This document shows, in pieces, positions 43,237 to 53,099 of a stretch of 64,000 bases of DNA. The first letter of the stretch is position 1, and each line of letters starts with the position of its first letter. A model generated the notes under the pieces. It was not told the origin of the DNA. It worked only from the letters and a program-made list of their open reading frames with translations, and ran no database searches. The stretch spans positions 886,492-950,491 of the forward strand of contig JABFRP010000001.1 of NCBI GenBank assembly GCA_013141115.1, given 5' to 3'. A program made the translations under genes and the position numbers. This DNA comes from Ferruginibacter sp. (GTDB taxonomy: Bacteria; Bacteroidota; Bacteroidia; Chitinophagales; Chitinophagaceae).

Positions 43237-44571
43237 ATGGATATTTTAAAGCAATTTCAGCAATACATAAAACAACAGCATCTTTTTAACCCAAAAGATA
43301 AACTACTGCTTGCTGTGAGCGGCGGTGTGGATAGCGTAGTGTTGTGTGAATTAAGCAAGCAGGCCGGTTATGATTTTGCAATTGCACATTGTAATTTTCA
43401 ATTGCGGGGAGAAGATAGTAACCGGGATGAAAAATTTGTAGCGCAATTGGCAAAAAAATATGAGGTTCCTGTTTACCAGGTAAGCTTTGATACCAATGCT
43501 ATTGCTGCAAGCGAAAAAAAATCTGTAGAAGAAACTGCAAGAGATTTGCGTTATGCATGGTTTGAAGAGATAAGGAGCAGCAATGGATATGATTATATTG
43601 TAACAGCACATCATGCAGATGATAATATTGAAACCGTGCTGATGAATTTTTTCAGGGGAACAGGCATTAAAGGATTGCACGGTATTTTACCCAGGCAAAG
43701 TAAAATTGTTCGGCCTTTACTTTTTGCAAATAAAAAAGCCTTGCAACTTTTTGCTGAGCTACATGATATAGTGTTTGTAACTGACTATACTAATGAACAG
43801 AACGATTTTACCCGCAATTATTTCCGGAATGAATTGATCCCTGCTGTTAAAAAAGTTTTTTCCGGTGTAGAAGACAATATTTTAAATAATATTACAAGAC
43901 TAGGTGAAGCGGAAAAATTATACAACCAAGCTATCAATATTCATAAAGAGAAATTGCTGGAAGCGAAAGGCAATGAAATACATATCCCGGTATTAAAATT
44001 GTTGAAGGTTTCTCCTTTGGCAACTATACTTTACGAAATTATAAAAGACTATAATTTTACAGCGCATCAAACCGAAGAAGTAATTGCTTTGTTGCAAAGC
44101 GAATCTGGTAAATATTTACAATCAGCTTCTCATCGGGTTATTAAAAACAGAAAATGGCTGATCATTTCTCCCAATAAAACCAACGAGGCACAAAACATTT
44201 TAATTGAAGCCGCCAACAAAAAAATAAACTTTGAAACTGGAGTATTGCTAATAGAACAATATTCAACATTCGCAGTTAACCATTCGCCATTTATTGCCCA
44301 ACTGGATTTAACCGGAATTAAATTTCCCCTGCTGCTCCGTAAATGGAAACAAGGCGATTATTTTTATCCCTTGGGCATGCAAAAGAAAAAGAAACTCAGC
44401 CGTTTTTTTATTGATCAGAAATTATCGCTTACCCAAAAAGAAAATGTATGGGTAATTGAAAGCAATAAAAAAATACTTTGGGTAGTGGGTATGCGTATTG
44501 ATGACAGGTTTAAGATAACTGATACAACAAAAAATGTTTTGCAACTGGAATTTAAAAGGTTGGATGGATAA
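43237..44571 (+). CDS. tilS: tRNA(Ile)-lysidine synthase
   Basis: The 444-residue enzyme modifies C34 of tRNA-Ile(CAU) with lysine, an essential step for decoding AUA. It has the PP-loop SGGVDS at 28-33, AHCNFQLRGEDSNRDEKFV, VTAHHADDNIETVLMNFFRGTGIKGLHGI and the C-terminal domain ending KKKLSRFFIDQKLSLTQK. Its ATG is 62 bp from the IS110 right end, so its promoter region was partly replaced by the insertion. The last 20 bp overlap the convergent rhomboid gene. Confidence 0.94.
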   Translation: MDILKQFQQYIKQQHLFNPKDKLLLAVSGGVDSVVLCELSKQAGYDFAIAHCNFQLRGEDSNRDEKFVAQLAKKYEVPVYQVSFDTNAIAASEKKSVEETARDLRYAWFEEIRSSNGYDYIVTAHHADDNIETVLMNFFRGTGIKGLHGILPRQSKIVRPLLFANKKALQLFAELHDIVFVTDYTNEQNDFTRNYFRNELIPAVKKVFSGVEDNILNNITRLGEAEKLYNQAINIHKEKLLEAKGNEIHIPVLKLLKVSPLATILYEIIKDYNFTAHQTEEVIALLQSESGKYLQSASHRVIKNRKWLIISPNKTNEAQNILIEAANKKINFETGVLLIEQYSTFAVNHSPFIAQLDLTGIKFPLLLRKWKQGDYFYPLGMQKKKKLSRFFIDQKLSLTQKENVWVIESNKKILWVVGMRIDDRFKITDTTKNVLQLEFKRLDG

Positions 44572-45178
44572 GCTTTTCCAGAAATGTTTTAAACAACTCT
44601 GGTTTTAATAATGCAGTAAAAGCAAAGCCGTATAAACTGCCCCACATGTGGGCATTATGTCCAATATTATCTCCGCCACGTTTAGCACTATAAGCGCAAT
44701 ACCACAGGTATAATACTGCAAATAGAATATTAGGAAGTGCCAGTAATTCTATTCCAAATAAAGCTACGCCCTTTGCCCATGGATCAAAAATAAGGGTGGA
44801 AAATAATACTGCAGAAACTGCGCCTGAAGCACCTAATGCGGCATAGCCTGAATTATTTTTGTTCTTGATAAAATCAAAAACAGAAGAAGCTACCAAAGCG
44901 GTAAGGTATAATATGATGTATTCTGCTTTATTAAATAACGCAATCTCGGCAAACCTGCCAAACGAATACAAGGTAAACATGTTGAAGAACAGATGGATGT
45001 AATCGGCATGTATAAAACCATGGCTTAAAAAACGATAATACTGCGATGCATCCCTCATACCATAGGGATAAAACAGCGACTTATTCCTTAAGTCGTGATT
45101 GGTAAAAGCAATTAAAGAAATAACAACGGTTACTGCAATAATTGAAAATGTAACCGGAAACAAAGAGAATTCATTCAT
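44552..45178 (-). CDS. Rhomboid family intramembrane serine protease
   Basis: 208 residues, six hydrophobic segments. Active-site Ser118 (GASGA), with His177 in HNAHMWG of the last segment. The HADYIHLFFNMFTLYSFG stretch (conserved His and Asn) matches rhomboids. It cleaves membrane proteins within their transmembrane helices; the substrate is unknown. It converges with tilS by a 20-bp overlap and lies 20 bp from rlmH on the same strand. Confidence 0.9.
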   Translation of the reverse strand: MNEFSLFPVTFSIIAVTVVISLIAFTNHDLRNKSLFYPYGMRDASQYYRFLSHGFIHADYIHLFFNMFTLYSFGRFAEIALFNKAEYIILYLTALVASSVFDFIKNKNNSGYAALGASGAVSAVLFSTLIFDPWAKGVALFGIELLALPNILFAVLYLWYCAYSAKRGGDNIGHNAHMWGSLYGFAFTALLKPELFKTFLEKLIHPTF

Positions 45179-45198
45179 AAAAAAATGCGTTAAATTAT

Positions 45199-45672
45199 TT
45201 AAGTGTGATGGTATTTTTCGTTTTTAATAATGGTGCATGCCCTGTACACTTGTTCTGCCAAAATTAGCCTTACTAACTGGTGCGGAAAAACTAATGGCGA
45301 TAAACTCCATTTATAATTGGCCCTCTTCATCACATCATCACTTACACCAAAGGCACCGCCAATTAAAAACACAATTTTCTTTTGGCTTTCATTAGCCCTT
45401 GCTTCAATAAATTTTGCCAGTTCTTCACTTTTCATTTGCTTGCCTCTTTCATCTAATAAAACCAGGTAATCATCTTTTTGCAAAAAGTTTAAAATGGTTT
45501 CGCCTTCTTTTTTTTTCAGATCCATTTCACTAAGCATAGCCGTGTTTTTAGGCACAGGAATAATATTCCATTCTGCAGGATAGTAATGTGAGATGCGTTT
45601 GGTAAACATTTCCACACCTTCTTTTACATAGGCTTCATGTACTTTACCAACAGACCAGAATTGTAATTTCAT
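45199..45672 (-). CDS. rlmH: 23S rRNA (pseudouridine1915-N3)-methyltransferase
   Basis: The 157-residue SPOUT enzyme methylates pseudouridine 1915 in 23S rRNA helix 69 using SAM. Signature: MKLQFWSVGKVHEAYVKEGVEMFTKRISHY, the LVLLDERGKQ stretch, the SAM-binding FLIGGAFGVSDDV and SLSPLVFPHQLVRLILAEQVYRACTIIKNEKYHH at the C-terminus. Length is exactly the family standard. The rhomboid gene follows on the same strand 20 bp downstream. Confidence 0.96.
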   Translation of the reverse strand: MKLQFWSVGKVHEAYVKEGVEMFTKRISHYYPAEWNIIPVPKNTAMLSEMDLKKKEGETILNFLQKDDYLVLLDERGKQMKSEELAKFIEARANESQKKIVFLIGGAFGVSDDVMKRANYKWSLSPLVFPHQLVRLILAEQVYRACTIIKNEKYHHT

Positions 45673-45713
45673 TAGCGTGAGTAGTGAATGGTGAGTAGTG
45701 AGTAAGGCAGATA

Positions 45714-46754
45714 TTATTTTGTTTTTATTTTTGCAGTAGAATCTCTTATTATAAGTTCTGTTTGTAAAACTTTGGATTCAAATTCTGTTACCGGTCTTTT
45801 ACTTTCAATCATACTAATCAATAATTCGGTGGCTACTTGTCCAATTTCAAAAGCGGGTTGGCGTACTACCGAAAGTGGGGGATTAAACAGTTCTCCCAAA
45901 TTAGTATTGGTAAAACCTATCACTGCAATATCATCAGGTATTTTTTTCTCCAGTTTTTGTAAGGCCTGCATACAGGTAGTTGTAATTCTGTCGCCGGCAG
46001 TAAACAAAGCATCAGCTTTTTGCTTTAGTTTAAATATTTTTTTTAAAGCTTCTTCCACTTCATCATAAATCATTCCGCCATGGTGGCAATACTGCACCAG
46101 CTTATCATCAAACTCAATATTGTTTTTGCGTAATGCTTCTTTGTAGCCTTCCAGCCGTTCTTCCGAAATGGATAAGTAGGGCGCACTGGTAATATGGGCA
46201 ATGCGTTTAAAGCCGTTTTGTATTAAATGTTCGGTAGCATCGTAAGCACCTTTAAAATTATCGGCAATTACTTTATGTGTATTAATTTCATTGGCAATCC
46301 TGTCGAAAAAAACAATGGGCAAGCCTTTATCGTATAGCTGTTTAAAATGTGTGTAATCTTTTGTTTCGCTGGATACAGAAACCAAAAGCCCATCAACCGA
46401 ACGGGATGCCAGGTGATCTACAATTACCGATTCTCTTTCGTAAGACTCGTGGCTTTGAGAAAAAATAACATGGTAACCACGGTTGTAGGCAATAGATTCT
46501 ATTCCATTAATGGCTTGCGAAAAAAAGTTGTTGGCAATTTCACAAACTATAATACCGATGGAATGATTGCGGCGTTCTTTTAAACTTAAAGCAATAGGGT
46601 TGGGCCGGTAATTGATTTTTTCAGCATATTCCAATACCAGCTTTTTGGTTTCGGAACTTATTTCGTAACTGCCCCGTAAAGCCCTGCTAACGGTGGATGT
46701 GGACAATCCTAATGCTTTTCCAATATCTTTTATAGTAACGGGTTCAAACTTCAT
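45714..46754 (-). CDS. LacI-family transcriptional regulator, likely controlling the pectin locus
   Basis: 346 residues. The HTH (VTIKDIGKALGLSTSTVSRALRGSYEISSETKKLV) and hinge (NYRPNPIALSLKERRNH) are LacI/GalR, followed by a periplasmic-binding-like effector domain (IIVCEIANNFFSQAINGIESIA, VIADNFKGAYDATEHLI). It is divergent from susC, with a shared 228-bp region that contains a 24-bp candidate operator (46833-46856). The same motif lies upstream of kduD. It probably senses a pectin-derived sugar acid; whether it represses or activates is not known. Confidence 0.9.
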   Translation of the reverse strand: MKFEPVTIKDIGKALGLSTSTVSRALRGSYEISSETKKLVLEYAEKINYRPNPIALSLKERRNHSIGIIVCEIANNFFSQAINGIESIAYNRGYHVIFSQSHESYERESVIVDHLASRSVDGLLVSVSSETKDYTHFKQLYDKGLPIVFFDRIANEINTHKVIADNFKGAYDATEHLIQNGFKRIAHITSAPYLSISEERLEGYKEALRKNNIEFDDKLVQYCHHGGMIYDEVEEALKKIFKLKQKADALFTAGDRITTTCMQALQKLEKKIPDDIAVIGFTNTNLGELFNPPLSVVRQPAFEIGQVATELLISMIESKRPVTEFESKVLQTELIIRDSTAKIKTK

Positions 46755-46832
46755 CTTTTCATTTTTGGCAAGTGCAAATCACCGATTTTTTATTCAAGTT
46801 AAGCTTTTTTGAGGTATAAAATATTGTGGTAT

Positions 46833-46856
46833 CGTTATCGGGAACGTTTGCGTAAA
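46833..46856. promoter_or_regulatory. Candidate LacI operator upstream of susC
   Basis: The 24-bp site has a 14-bp core CGTTATCGGGAACG followed by TTTGCGTAAA. It contains AACGTT with near-palindromic flanks, as in LacI-family sites. It differs at 2 of 24 positions from 59001-59024. Confidence 0.7.
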
Positions 46857-46982
46857 AATAGTACAGTGTGCAAATTATTTCAGCAAAAAAAAGTTCTAAC
46901 ATTGGGTATTGATTGCCGCAGCAGTTTGCCTTATTCTCCTCACAAAATGCTGCATATTATTTTGTAAATTAAATACTGCTAT

Positions 46983-49900
46983 ATGAACAAGTTGTTAGTA
47001 CTACTCACAATCTTTTTTATTCTGCCTTTTACTTTATTGGCTCAAAACAAAACCATTAAGGGTAAGGTTACGGATGAAAACGGAGCGCCGCTTGATGGTG
47101 CAAGTGTTATAGAAAAGAAAGCCAAAAAAGGAACCAAAACAGATAAGGAAGGTAACTTCTCTATTGCTGTTACTGTTTCCGGGGCTGTTGATCTTGTTGT
47201 TTCTTCAGTTGGTTATAGTTCAAAAACTATAACTGTAAGCGGAAATGATCTGGTATCTGTTAAGTTGAATAAGGAATCTGTAACCCAGGATGAAGTGGTT
47301 GTAGTAGGTTATTCAAGTGTAAGGCGAAAAGATCTTACCGCATCAGTATCTTCTGTAGGAATAAAAGACCTTAAAGATAACCCTGCTAACTCCGCAGCTG
47401 AAGCACTTGCAGGTAAACTTGCAGGTGTACAGGTAAGTGTATCAGAAGGTGCGCCAGGCGCAGATATAGATCTTTTTGTAAGAGGAAGAAATTCAATTAC
47501 ACAAAGTGGCTCTCCATTATATGTTGTGGATGGTATTCAGGTAGAAAATGCGCTTTCTGTTCTTTCTCCGCAGGATATTGAAAGTGTTACTGTATTAAAA
47601 GATGCTGCTTCTACTGCAATTTATGGTGCAAGAGGTGCAAATGGTGTTTTTTTAATTACTACTAAAGGTGGCAAAAATACACAGGGAAAAACTACCGTTA
47701 CTTACAATGCATTTTATGGTGTAAATAATATTACCCGTAAACTGGAAATGATGGATCCTTATAATTTTGTTTTATTGGCATACGAAAGAGCAAAATACAC
47801 GGAGAATCCTACTGATACTGCTGTTGTAGCTCAGTATATAAAAAGAATGAGTAATTACGATACCATCGGTTCTACATACGGTAATTATGCAAACCCTATG
47901 GATTGGCAGGAAAGAATTATGGGACGTAGTGCCGCACAAGCAACACACAATATTTCTGTTAGTGGTGGTACAGCAGTTACTCAATATAATTTAAGCCTTA
48001 CCAGTAATAAGCAAGAAGGTTTGCTGCTTAATTCTGAGTATAATAGAAAATTGGCCAGCTTTAAATTTGATCATAAAATTAGCGATAAATTAAAAGTAGG
48101 TTTTAATGTACGTTATAATGTTCAAAGCGTGGATGGTGCAGGTACATCTGATGTTGGTGGTGCAGGTAGTAACAGGTTAAGGCAATTTACACGTTACCGT
48201 CCGCTAATACTTCCCGGTCAGCAGGAGGATACTTACGATGCTGATTTAGATGCCCGTAACCCCGGTAATGGTTTAAATGAATTAAATCCATTAAAAGTAT
48301 TACAGGCCGAGTACAGAAAAAGAACAATAACTGCCTATAATTTTAGCGGTTACTTTAACTATTCAATTCTTAAAAATTTATCGTTCCGTACTACTTTTGG
48401 TTATGATGTAAATAAAACGGAGTCTAAAGCTTTTGATGATACACTAACCGGAACTTCCAGGGTTTATAATAAGTTGCCGATATTAACTTTAAATAATAAC
48501 GACAGGGTTACTATCAATAATTCCAATGTGATAACTTATTCCAATGCATCATTATTTAAAACAAAACATGCCATTGATTTACTGTTTGGACACGAAATAT
48601 ATGAGACAGTAAACAAATTGAATTCAATGGAAGTAAGGTATTTCCCAGTTGGCCTTAAACCAGAAGCTGCATTTGCCAATATTGGTCTTGCATCAGCTCC
48701 GGCAGGTTTTTCTCAACCTAAGCCTTTCTCGTCTGAAGTTACCACAAGACAGGTTTCTTTTTTTACCAGCCTTAAATATAATTTCAACAGAAAATACCTG
48801 TTAACCTTTAACTTAAGGGCAGATGGATCTTCATTATTTGGCCCTAATTATTCAAGTATAATACCACTTACAGATTCTACTAACAGAAAATGGGGTTACT
48901 TTCCTTCAGTTGCAGGAGCATGGAGAATTTCTCAGGAGCAATTTATGAAGAACATTAATTTTATAAACGATGCTAAAATAAGATTAAGTATTGGCCAGGC
49001 TGGTAATAACAGGATCAATGCTTATGGGTATACAACGGGCTACACCACACCATCAAATGGTGGATATGGTTTAAGTGATGCATTAGCTTATACATTAATT
49101 ACACCTTCAAGGTTAGGTAATCCGGAAATAACCTGGGAAACCCTTGAATCGAAAAACCTTGGTCTTGATTTAAGCTTTCTGCGCAACAGGATAACATTAA
49201 CTGCCGATTTTTATTCAAACACCACAAAGGATCTTTTGATAGAAAATAAATTTCCGGCAACATCAGGTTATACTACTCAATACCAAAATGTGGGTTCGGT
49301 TCGCAACAGAGGTATTGAACTTCAGTTAGGTGCTACAGTAATAAAGAAAAGCGATTTTCAATGGGATGCTAATTTCAATATCGCATTCAACAGAAATAAA
49401 ATTCTTAGTTTAGGAAGTAATACCCAGTTTACAGCTAACTCAGGCTGGTTTAGCACTGCCAATTCCGATGATTATTTATTGCAGGTAGGAAGGAGCGTAG
49501 GTACAATGTACGGCCTTGTGGTGGATGGTTTTTATTCTGTTGATGATTTTGCAACAACGCCTTATGTTAACGCTGCATATCCATTGTTAACTACCCAATA
49601 CACTTTAAAAACCGGCTTAGCAAATCCAATATCAGTATTGGCCGATTTGGTAGCTCCGGGGCAAATTAAATATAAAGATATTAATGGCGATGGTAAGATT
49701 ACTTTAGATGGCGACAGGGCCGTAATTGGTAATGCATTACCTAAATTCACAGGCGGCTTTAATCAAACTTTTTCTTATAAAGATTTTGATTTGAATGTGT
49801 TTACCAATTTTTCTTATGGAAATGATATTTATAATGCCAACAATCTCGAATACTCTAATACCTACGGTGTAGATGCAAACGTATTGGCAAGAATGAACGG

Positions 49901-50318
49901 CCGCTGGAAAGTGATCGATGGTAAAGGCAATCTGGTTCAAAAACAAATCAATTCCACTACAACAGTAGGTATTGCTCCAACCGATTTGGCTGCTTTAAAT
50001 GCAGGTGCAACAATTTGGCAACCTATAAGAACAACTACAGGGTTTTATCCAATGTCTTATGCTGTAGAGGATGGTTCTTTTTTAAGGATAAACAATATTA
50101 CCTTGGGATATAATCTGCCTAAAACATTGCTGAAAAAAGCAAAAATTTCAAGCTTAAGATTTTATGTAACCGTATACAATGCAGCTACGCTTACCAGCTA
50201 CTCTGGTTACGATCCGGACGTAAATGCAAAACGAGGTAACCCTTTAACACCGGGTGTTGATTATTCTGCATATCCAAGAGGACGTACCTTTCTTGCAGGT
50301 TTAAATTTATCATTCTAA
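46983..50318 (+). CDS. SusC/RagA-type TonB-dependent outer-membrane transporter
   Basis: 1111 residues. Signal peptide (LLVLLTIFFILPFTLLAQ), then a carboxypeptidase-regulatory-like domain (KTIKGKVTDENGAPLDGASVI), a TonB box-like DEVVVVGY, and the plug (LDSP-like motif variant SPLYVVDGIQVENALSVLSPQDIESVTVLKDAASTAIYGARGANGVFLITTKGG). A 22-strand barrel ends FLAGLNLSF. SusD begins 19 bp after. It imports oligosaccharides released by the neighbouring enzymes, inferred to be pectin fragments. Confidence 0.95.
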   Translation: MNKLLVLLTIFFILPFTLLAQNKTIKGKVTDENGAPLDGASVIEKKAKKGTKTDKEGNFSIAVTVSGAVDLVVSSVGYSSKTITVSGNDLVSVKLNKESVTQDEVVVVGYSSVRRKDLTASVSSVGIKDLKDNPANSAAEALAGKLAGVQVSVSEGAPGADIDLFVRGRNSITQSGSPLYVVDGIQVENALSVLSPQDIESVTVLKDAASTAIYGARGANGVFLITTKGGKNTQGKTTVTYNAFYGVNNITRKLEMMDPYNFVLLAYERAKYTENPTDTAVVAQYIKRMSNYDTIGSTYGNYANPMDWQERIMGRSAAQATHNISVSGGTAVTQYNLSLTSNKQEGLLLNSEYNRKLASFKFDHKISDKLKVGFNVRYNVQSVDGAGTSDVGGAGSNRLRQFTRYRPLILPGQQEDTYDADLDARNPGNGLNELNPLKVLQAEYRKRTITAYNFSGYFNYSILKNLSFRTTFGYDVNKTESKAFDDTLTGTSRVYNKLPILTLNNNDRVTINNSNVITYSNASLFKTKHAIDLLFGHEIYETVNKLNSMEVRYFPVGLKPEAAFANIGLASAPAGFSQPKPFSSEVTTRQVSFFTSLKYNFNRKYLLTFNLRADGSSLFGPNYSSIIPLTDSTNRKWGYFPSVAGAWRISQEQFMKNINFINDAKIRLSIGQAGNNRINAYGYTTGYTTPSNGGYGLSDALAYTLITPSRLGNPEITWETLESKNLGLDLSFLRNRITLTADFYSNTTKDLLIENKFPATSGYTTQYQNVGSVRNRGIELQLGATVIKKSDFQWDANFNIAFNRNKILSLGSNTQFTANSGWFSTANSDDYLLQVGRSVGTMYGLVVDGFYSVDDFATTPYVNAAYPLLTTQYTLKTGLANPISVLADLVAPGQIKYKDINGDGKITLDGDRAVIGNALPKFTGGFNQTFSYKDFDLNVFTNFSYGNDIYNANNLEYSNTYGVDANVLARMNGRWKVIDGKGNLVQKQINSTTTVGIAPTDLAALNAGATIWQPIRTTTGFYPMSYAVEDGSFLRINNITLGYNLPKTLLKKAKISSLRFYVTVYNAATLTSYSGYDPDVNAKRGNPLTPGVDYSAYPRGRTFLAGLNLSF

Positions 50319-50336
50319 GACATTAAAACTATTAAT

Positions 50337-52244
50337 ATGAAAAGTAAAATTAAAAACTTAAAAGGGCTTATTGCAGTAATGATGATTACTGTACTATTCT
50401 CTCTTTCATGTAAAAAATATTTATCTCCCGAACCAATATCAACATTTGACCCAGGCTTTGTTTTTGGTAATATACCCAATGCCAAAGCTGCATTAAATGG
50501 CGCTTATTTTTCTATGGCCGGCGATTTTGGTTATGGCATAAGGGTGAGCTATTACTATGCTCATGATGATGATATTATTATGGGTGGTGGTTCTGCATTA
50601 GATCAATTAAGACATCAGGAAGCTCACTATACTTTAGTAGCAGGTAACACAGATATAGTAAGTACTTTCAACCAGTTTTATGCAGGCATTGAAAGAGCTA
50701 ATAACTGTATTTATTACATTCCAAAAATGCCTCAATACAGCGAAACAGGAACAAGTGCAGATAATATTGAGTTAAGAAGGATGTTAGGCGAAGCACTTAC
50801 TATCAGAGCACAATATTATTTTGAATTAACACGCCTTTGGGGCAATGTGCCTGCTCAATGGGTGCCTTCTGCCTTTATACCCGATCTGTTTCCAAAAAGA
50901 ACCAGCAGGGATACTATTTATAGTCATATTCTGAATGATTTAACCATTGCAAAAGGGTTAATGCCATGGAGAACAGCTGTTACCCAGGATGAACGCTTTA
51001 CCAAAGGTTCTGCAATGGCATTAAGAGCTAAGATCGCTTTGTTTGCCGGCGGATATTCTACAAACCTGACTGGTCAAATATCAAGGCCTGCTAATTATTT
51101 AGATTTTTATAAAATTACAAGGGATGAGTGTAATGAAATAATGCAGAACAGGGCGCAGCATAATCTGGCTGCTACATTCAAAGGTTTATTTAAAGATGTG
51201 ATCGATGCTCACAAAGCTGTTGATCCGGCAGGAGAATTAATTATGCAGGTAGCTATGGCCAACGGAACCAACTCCGATAGTAAAATAGGGCTGCAGAACG
51301 GCACTAAAATAAATGGCGTGGGCGGTTCATTAGGCAATATGTTACCTACTTATTTTTACCAGTTTGATTCTACCGATTTAAGAAGAGATGTAACTTTTGT
51401 TCCTTTTGAAGTGGTACGTGATGTTTTTGGAAGAGGCCATGCCAGCAATAGTATTTATGATGGTAAATTCAGAAGAGATTGGGTATCAAGTCCGTCTTTT
51501 TATTTTAGCAATGGCGTAACAACTGGTACCAACCCTGTTACTTTAACACCTTCTTCAAATGCATCGCTTCAAAATATGCAGCTTAACTGGCCTTTAATTC
51601 GTTTTGCAGATGTATTGTTAATGTATGCCGAAGCCGAAAATGAAATCAATGGTGCGCCAAGTACTGCAGCATATAATGCTTTTGTAGAGGTAAGTAAAAG
51701 GGGGCATAATGGTAATGTAGCATTAGTGCCTGCAAACCCTGGTGATAAAGACGGATTCTTTAAATTGTTAGTAAAAGAAAGAATGCTGGAATTTGGTGGC
51801 GAAGCTATTCGTAAATGGGATTTGATACGCTGGAATTTATTAGGTAAAGCATTAACAGAAACCAAAGCAAATTTAGCTGCTATGGCTGCCGGTACTGCAA
51901 TGGTTGCATCTACTTACCAGGCGGCACCACCTGCGTATACACTTACTGCAAACTTGCCAAAGCAAATGTATTATTACCAAAATGCAACTGCAGAAGATGG
52001 TAAAATTTGGGCACATTCATTTTACAACCCAACACCGGCAACAGCACCAAATGATATAACTAATGGCGGAGTACTACTTACATCTTCAAATAGGGTTAAC
52101 TGGTTTGCAAATGCAAGCATTACCACCACCTATGTAAACTTTTTAGGTTATGGTTTTATAGATGGAAAGAGCCAGCTGTATCCAATACCTCAGTCGGCAA
52201 TAGATGCAAACCCTAATTTAAAACCACAGAATTTCGGATATTAA
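50337..52244 (+). CDS. SusD/RagB-type glycan-binding lipoprotein
   Basis: 635 residues. Lipoprotein signal LFSLSC (Cys25). SusD features: YISPEP-like YLSPEPI, YAGIERANNCIYYIPKMP, GEALTIRAQYYFELTRLWGNVPAQWVPS, TPSSNASLQNMQLNWPLIRFADVLLMYAEAENEINGAP, and KLLVKERMLEFGGEAIRKWDLIRWNLLGKAL. It forms a lid over the SusC barrel and captures the ligand. It is followed by a terminator. Confidence 0.95.
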   Translation: MKSKIKNLKGLIAVMMITVLFSLSCKKYLSPEPISTFDPGFVFGNIPNAKAALNGAYFSMAGDFGYGIRVSYYYAHDDDIIMGGGSALDQLRHQEAHYTLVAGNTDIVSTFNQFYAGIERANNCIYYIPKMPQYSETGTSADNIELRRMLGEALTIRAQYYFELTRLWGNVPAQWVPSAFIPDLFPKRTSRDTIYSHILNDLTIAKGLMPWRTAVTQDERFTKGSAMALRAKIALFAGGYSTNLTGQISRPANYLDFYKITRDECNEIMQNRAQHNLAATFKGLFKDVIDAHKAVDPAGELIMQVAMANGTNSDSKIGLQNGTKINGVGGSLGNMLPTYFYQFDSTDLRRDVTFVPFEVVRDVFGRGHASNSIYDGKFRRDWVSSPSFYFSNGVTTGTNPVTLTPSSNASLQNMQLNWPLIRFADVLLMYAEAENEINGAPSTAAYNAFVEVSKRGHNGNVALVPANPGDKDGFFKLLVKERMLEFGGEAIRKWDLIRWNLLGKALTETKANLAAMAAGTAMVASTYQAAPPAYTLTANLPKQMYYYQNATAEDGKIWAHSFYNPTPATAPNDITNGGVLLTSSNRVNWFANASITTTYVNFLGYGFIDGKSQLYPIPQSAIDANPNLKPQNFGY

Positions 52245-52274
52245 TTTAAATTTTTTCTCATAGTAGTTTAGTTT

Positions 52275-52304
52275 AAAGGCTGCCCCAGTGGCAGCCTTTT
52301 TTTT
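52275..52304 (+). terminator. Terminator after susD
   Basis: 10-bp stem AAAGGCTGCC / GGCAGCCTTT with a 5-nt loop and a T run, separating susCD from the esterase genes. Confidence 0.92.
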
Positions 52305-52327
52305 AAATAAAAAAGTAATAATTTAGG

Positions 52328-53092
52328 ATGAAAAGGATTTTTTATACAGCTGTTGTTGCATTAATGATTTGTGCATTTGTTTTTCCTCCAAAGAAAAATA
52401 TTAAGCTGTATTTAATTGGAGACTCCACCATGTGTGAATACGAAACCAACAGGGCGCCGCTTACCGGATGGGGGATGCCCTTTAAATATTTTTTTGATTC
52501 AACAGTAAAAATTGATAACAGAGCCAAAGGTGGCAGAAGCACCCGTACATTCATCAGCGAAAATCGCTGGCAACCCATTGCCGATAGTTTGCACGAAGGT
52601 GATTATGTACTGATGCAGTTTGGCCATAATGATGAAGCCAAAGAAGAAAGATATAAAGACCGCTATACACCGGTTGCTGATTATAAAATCAATTTGATAA
52701 AATTTATTGAAGAATCGAGAGCCAGAAAAGCTAACCCGGTTTTAATTACACCCGTAACAAGAATGCGTTTTGATAAAGAAGGTAAGGTAGAAGAAACGCA
52801 CAAGGAATATTCTGCTGCTGTGTGGCAGGTAGGCAAGCAATATAATGTTCCGGTAATTGATCTGGATACAAAAAGCCGGGTGTTGTTGCAACAATTGGGG
52901 CCGGTACATTCTAAATTACTTTTTATGCAGCTGGATTCTTTGCAACATCCAAATTACCCTAACGGGCAAAAAGATAATACACACTTTAATGAGTTTGGTG
53001 CAAGAAGAATGGCCGAATTGGTTTTAGCAGAAATTAGAAATTTAAAGTTAGAACTTGCAGAACGGATGGTGACACCTGTAGTAAAAAAATAA
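52328..53092 (+). CDS. Rhamnogalacturonan acetylesterase (CE12, SGNH hydrolase)
   Basis: 254 residues with an N-terminal signal/anchor (FYTAVVALMICAFVF). SGNH family: Ser33 in LIGDSTM, Gly in RAKGGRS, Asn in GHNDE, Asp216/His219 in DNTHFNEFG. It removes acetyl groups from the rhamnogalacturonan backbone or side sugars. It is the first of four consecutive secreted esterases. A second CE12 module is fused to GH28 at 61 kb. Confidence 0.9.
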   Translation: MKRIFYTAVVALMICAFVFPPKKNIKLYLIGDSTMCEYETNRAPLTGWGMPFKYFFDSTVKIDNRAKGGRSTRTFISENRWQPIADSLHEGDYVLMQFGHNDEAKEERYKDRYTPVADYKINLIKFIEESRARKANPVLITPVTRMRFDKEGKVEETHKEYSAAVWQVGKQYNVPVIDLDTKSRVLLQQLGPVHSKLLFMQLDSLQHPNYPNGQKDNTHFNEFGARRMAELVLAEIRNLKLELAERMVTPVVKK

Positions 53093-53099
53093 ATCGTTT

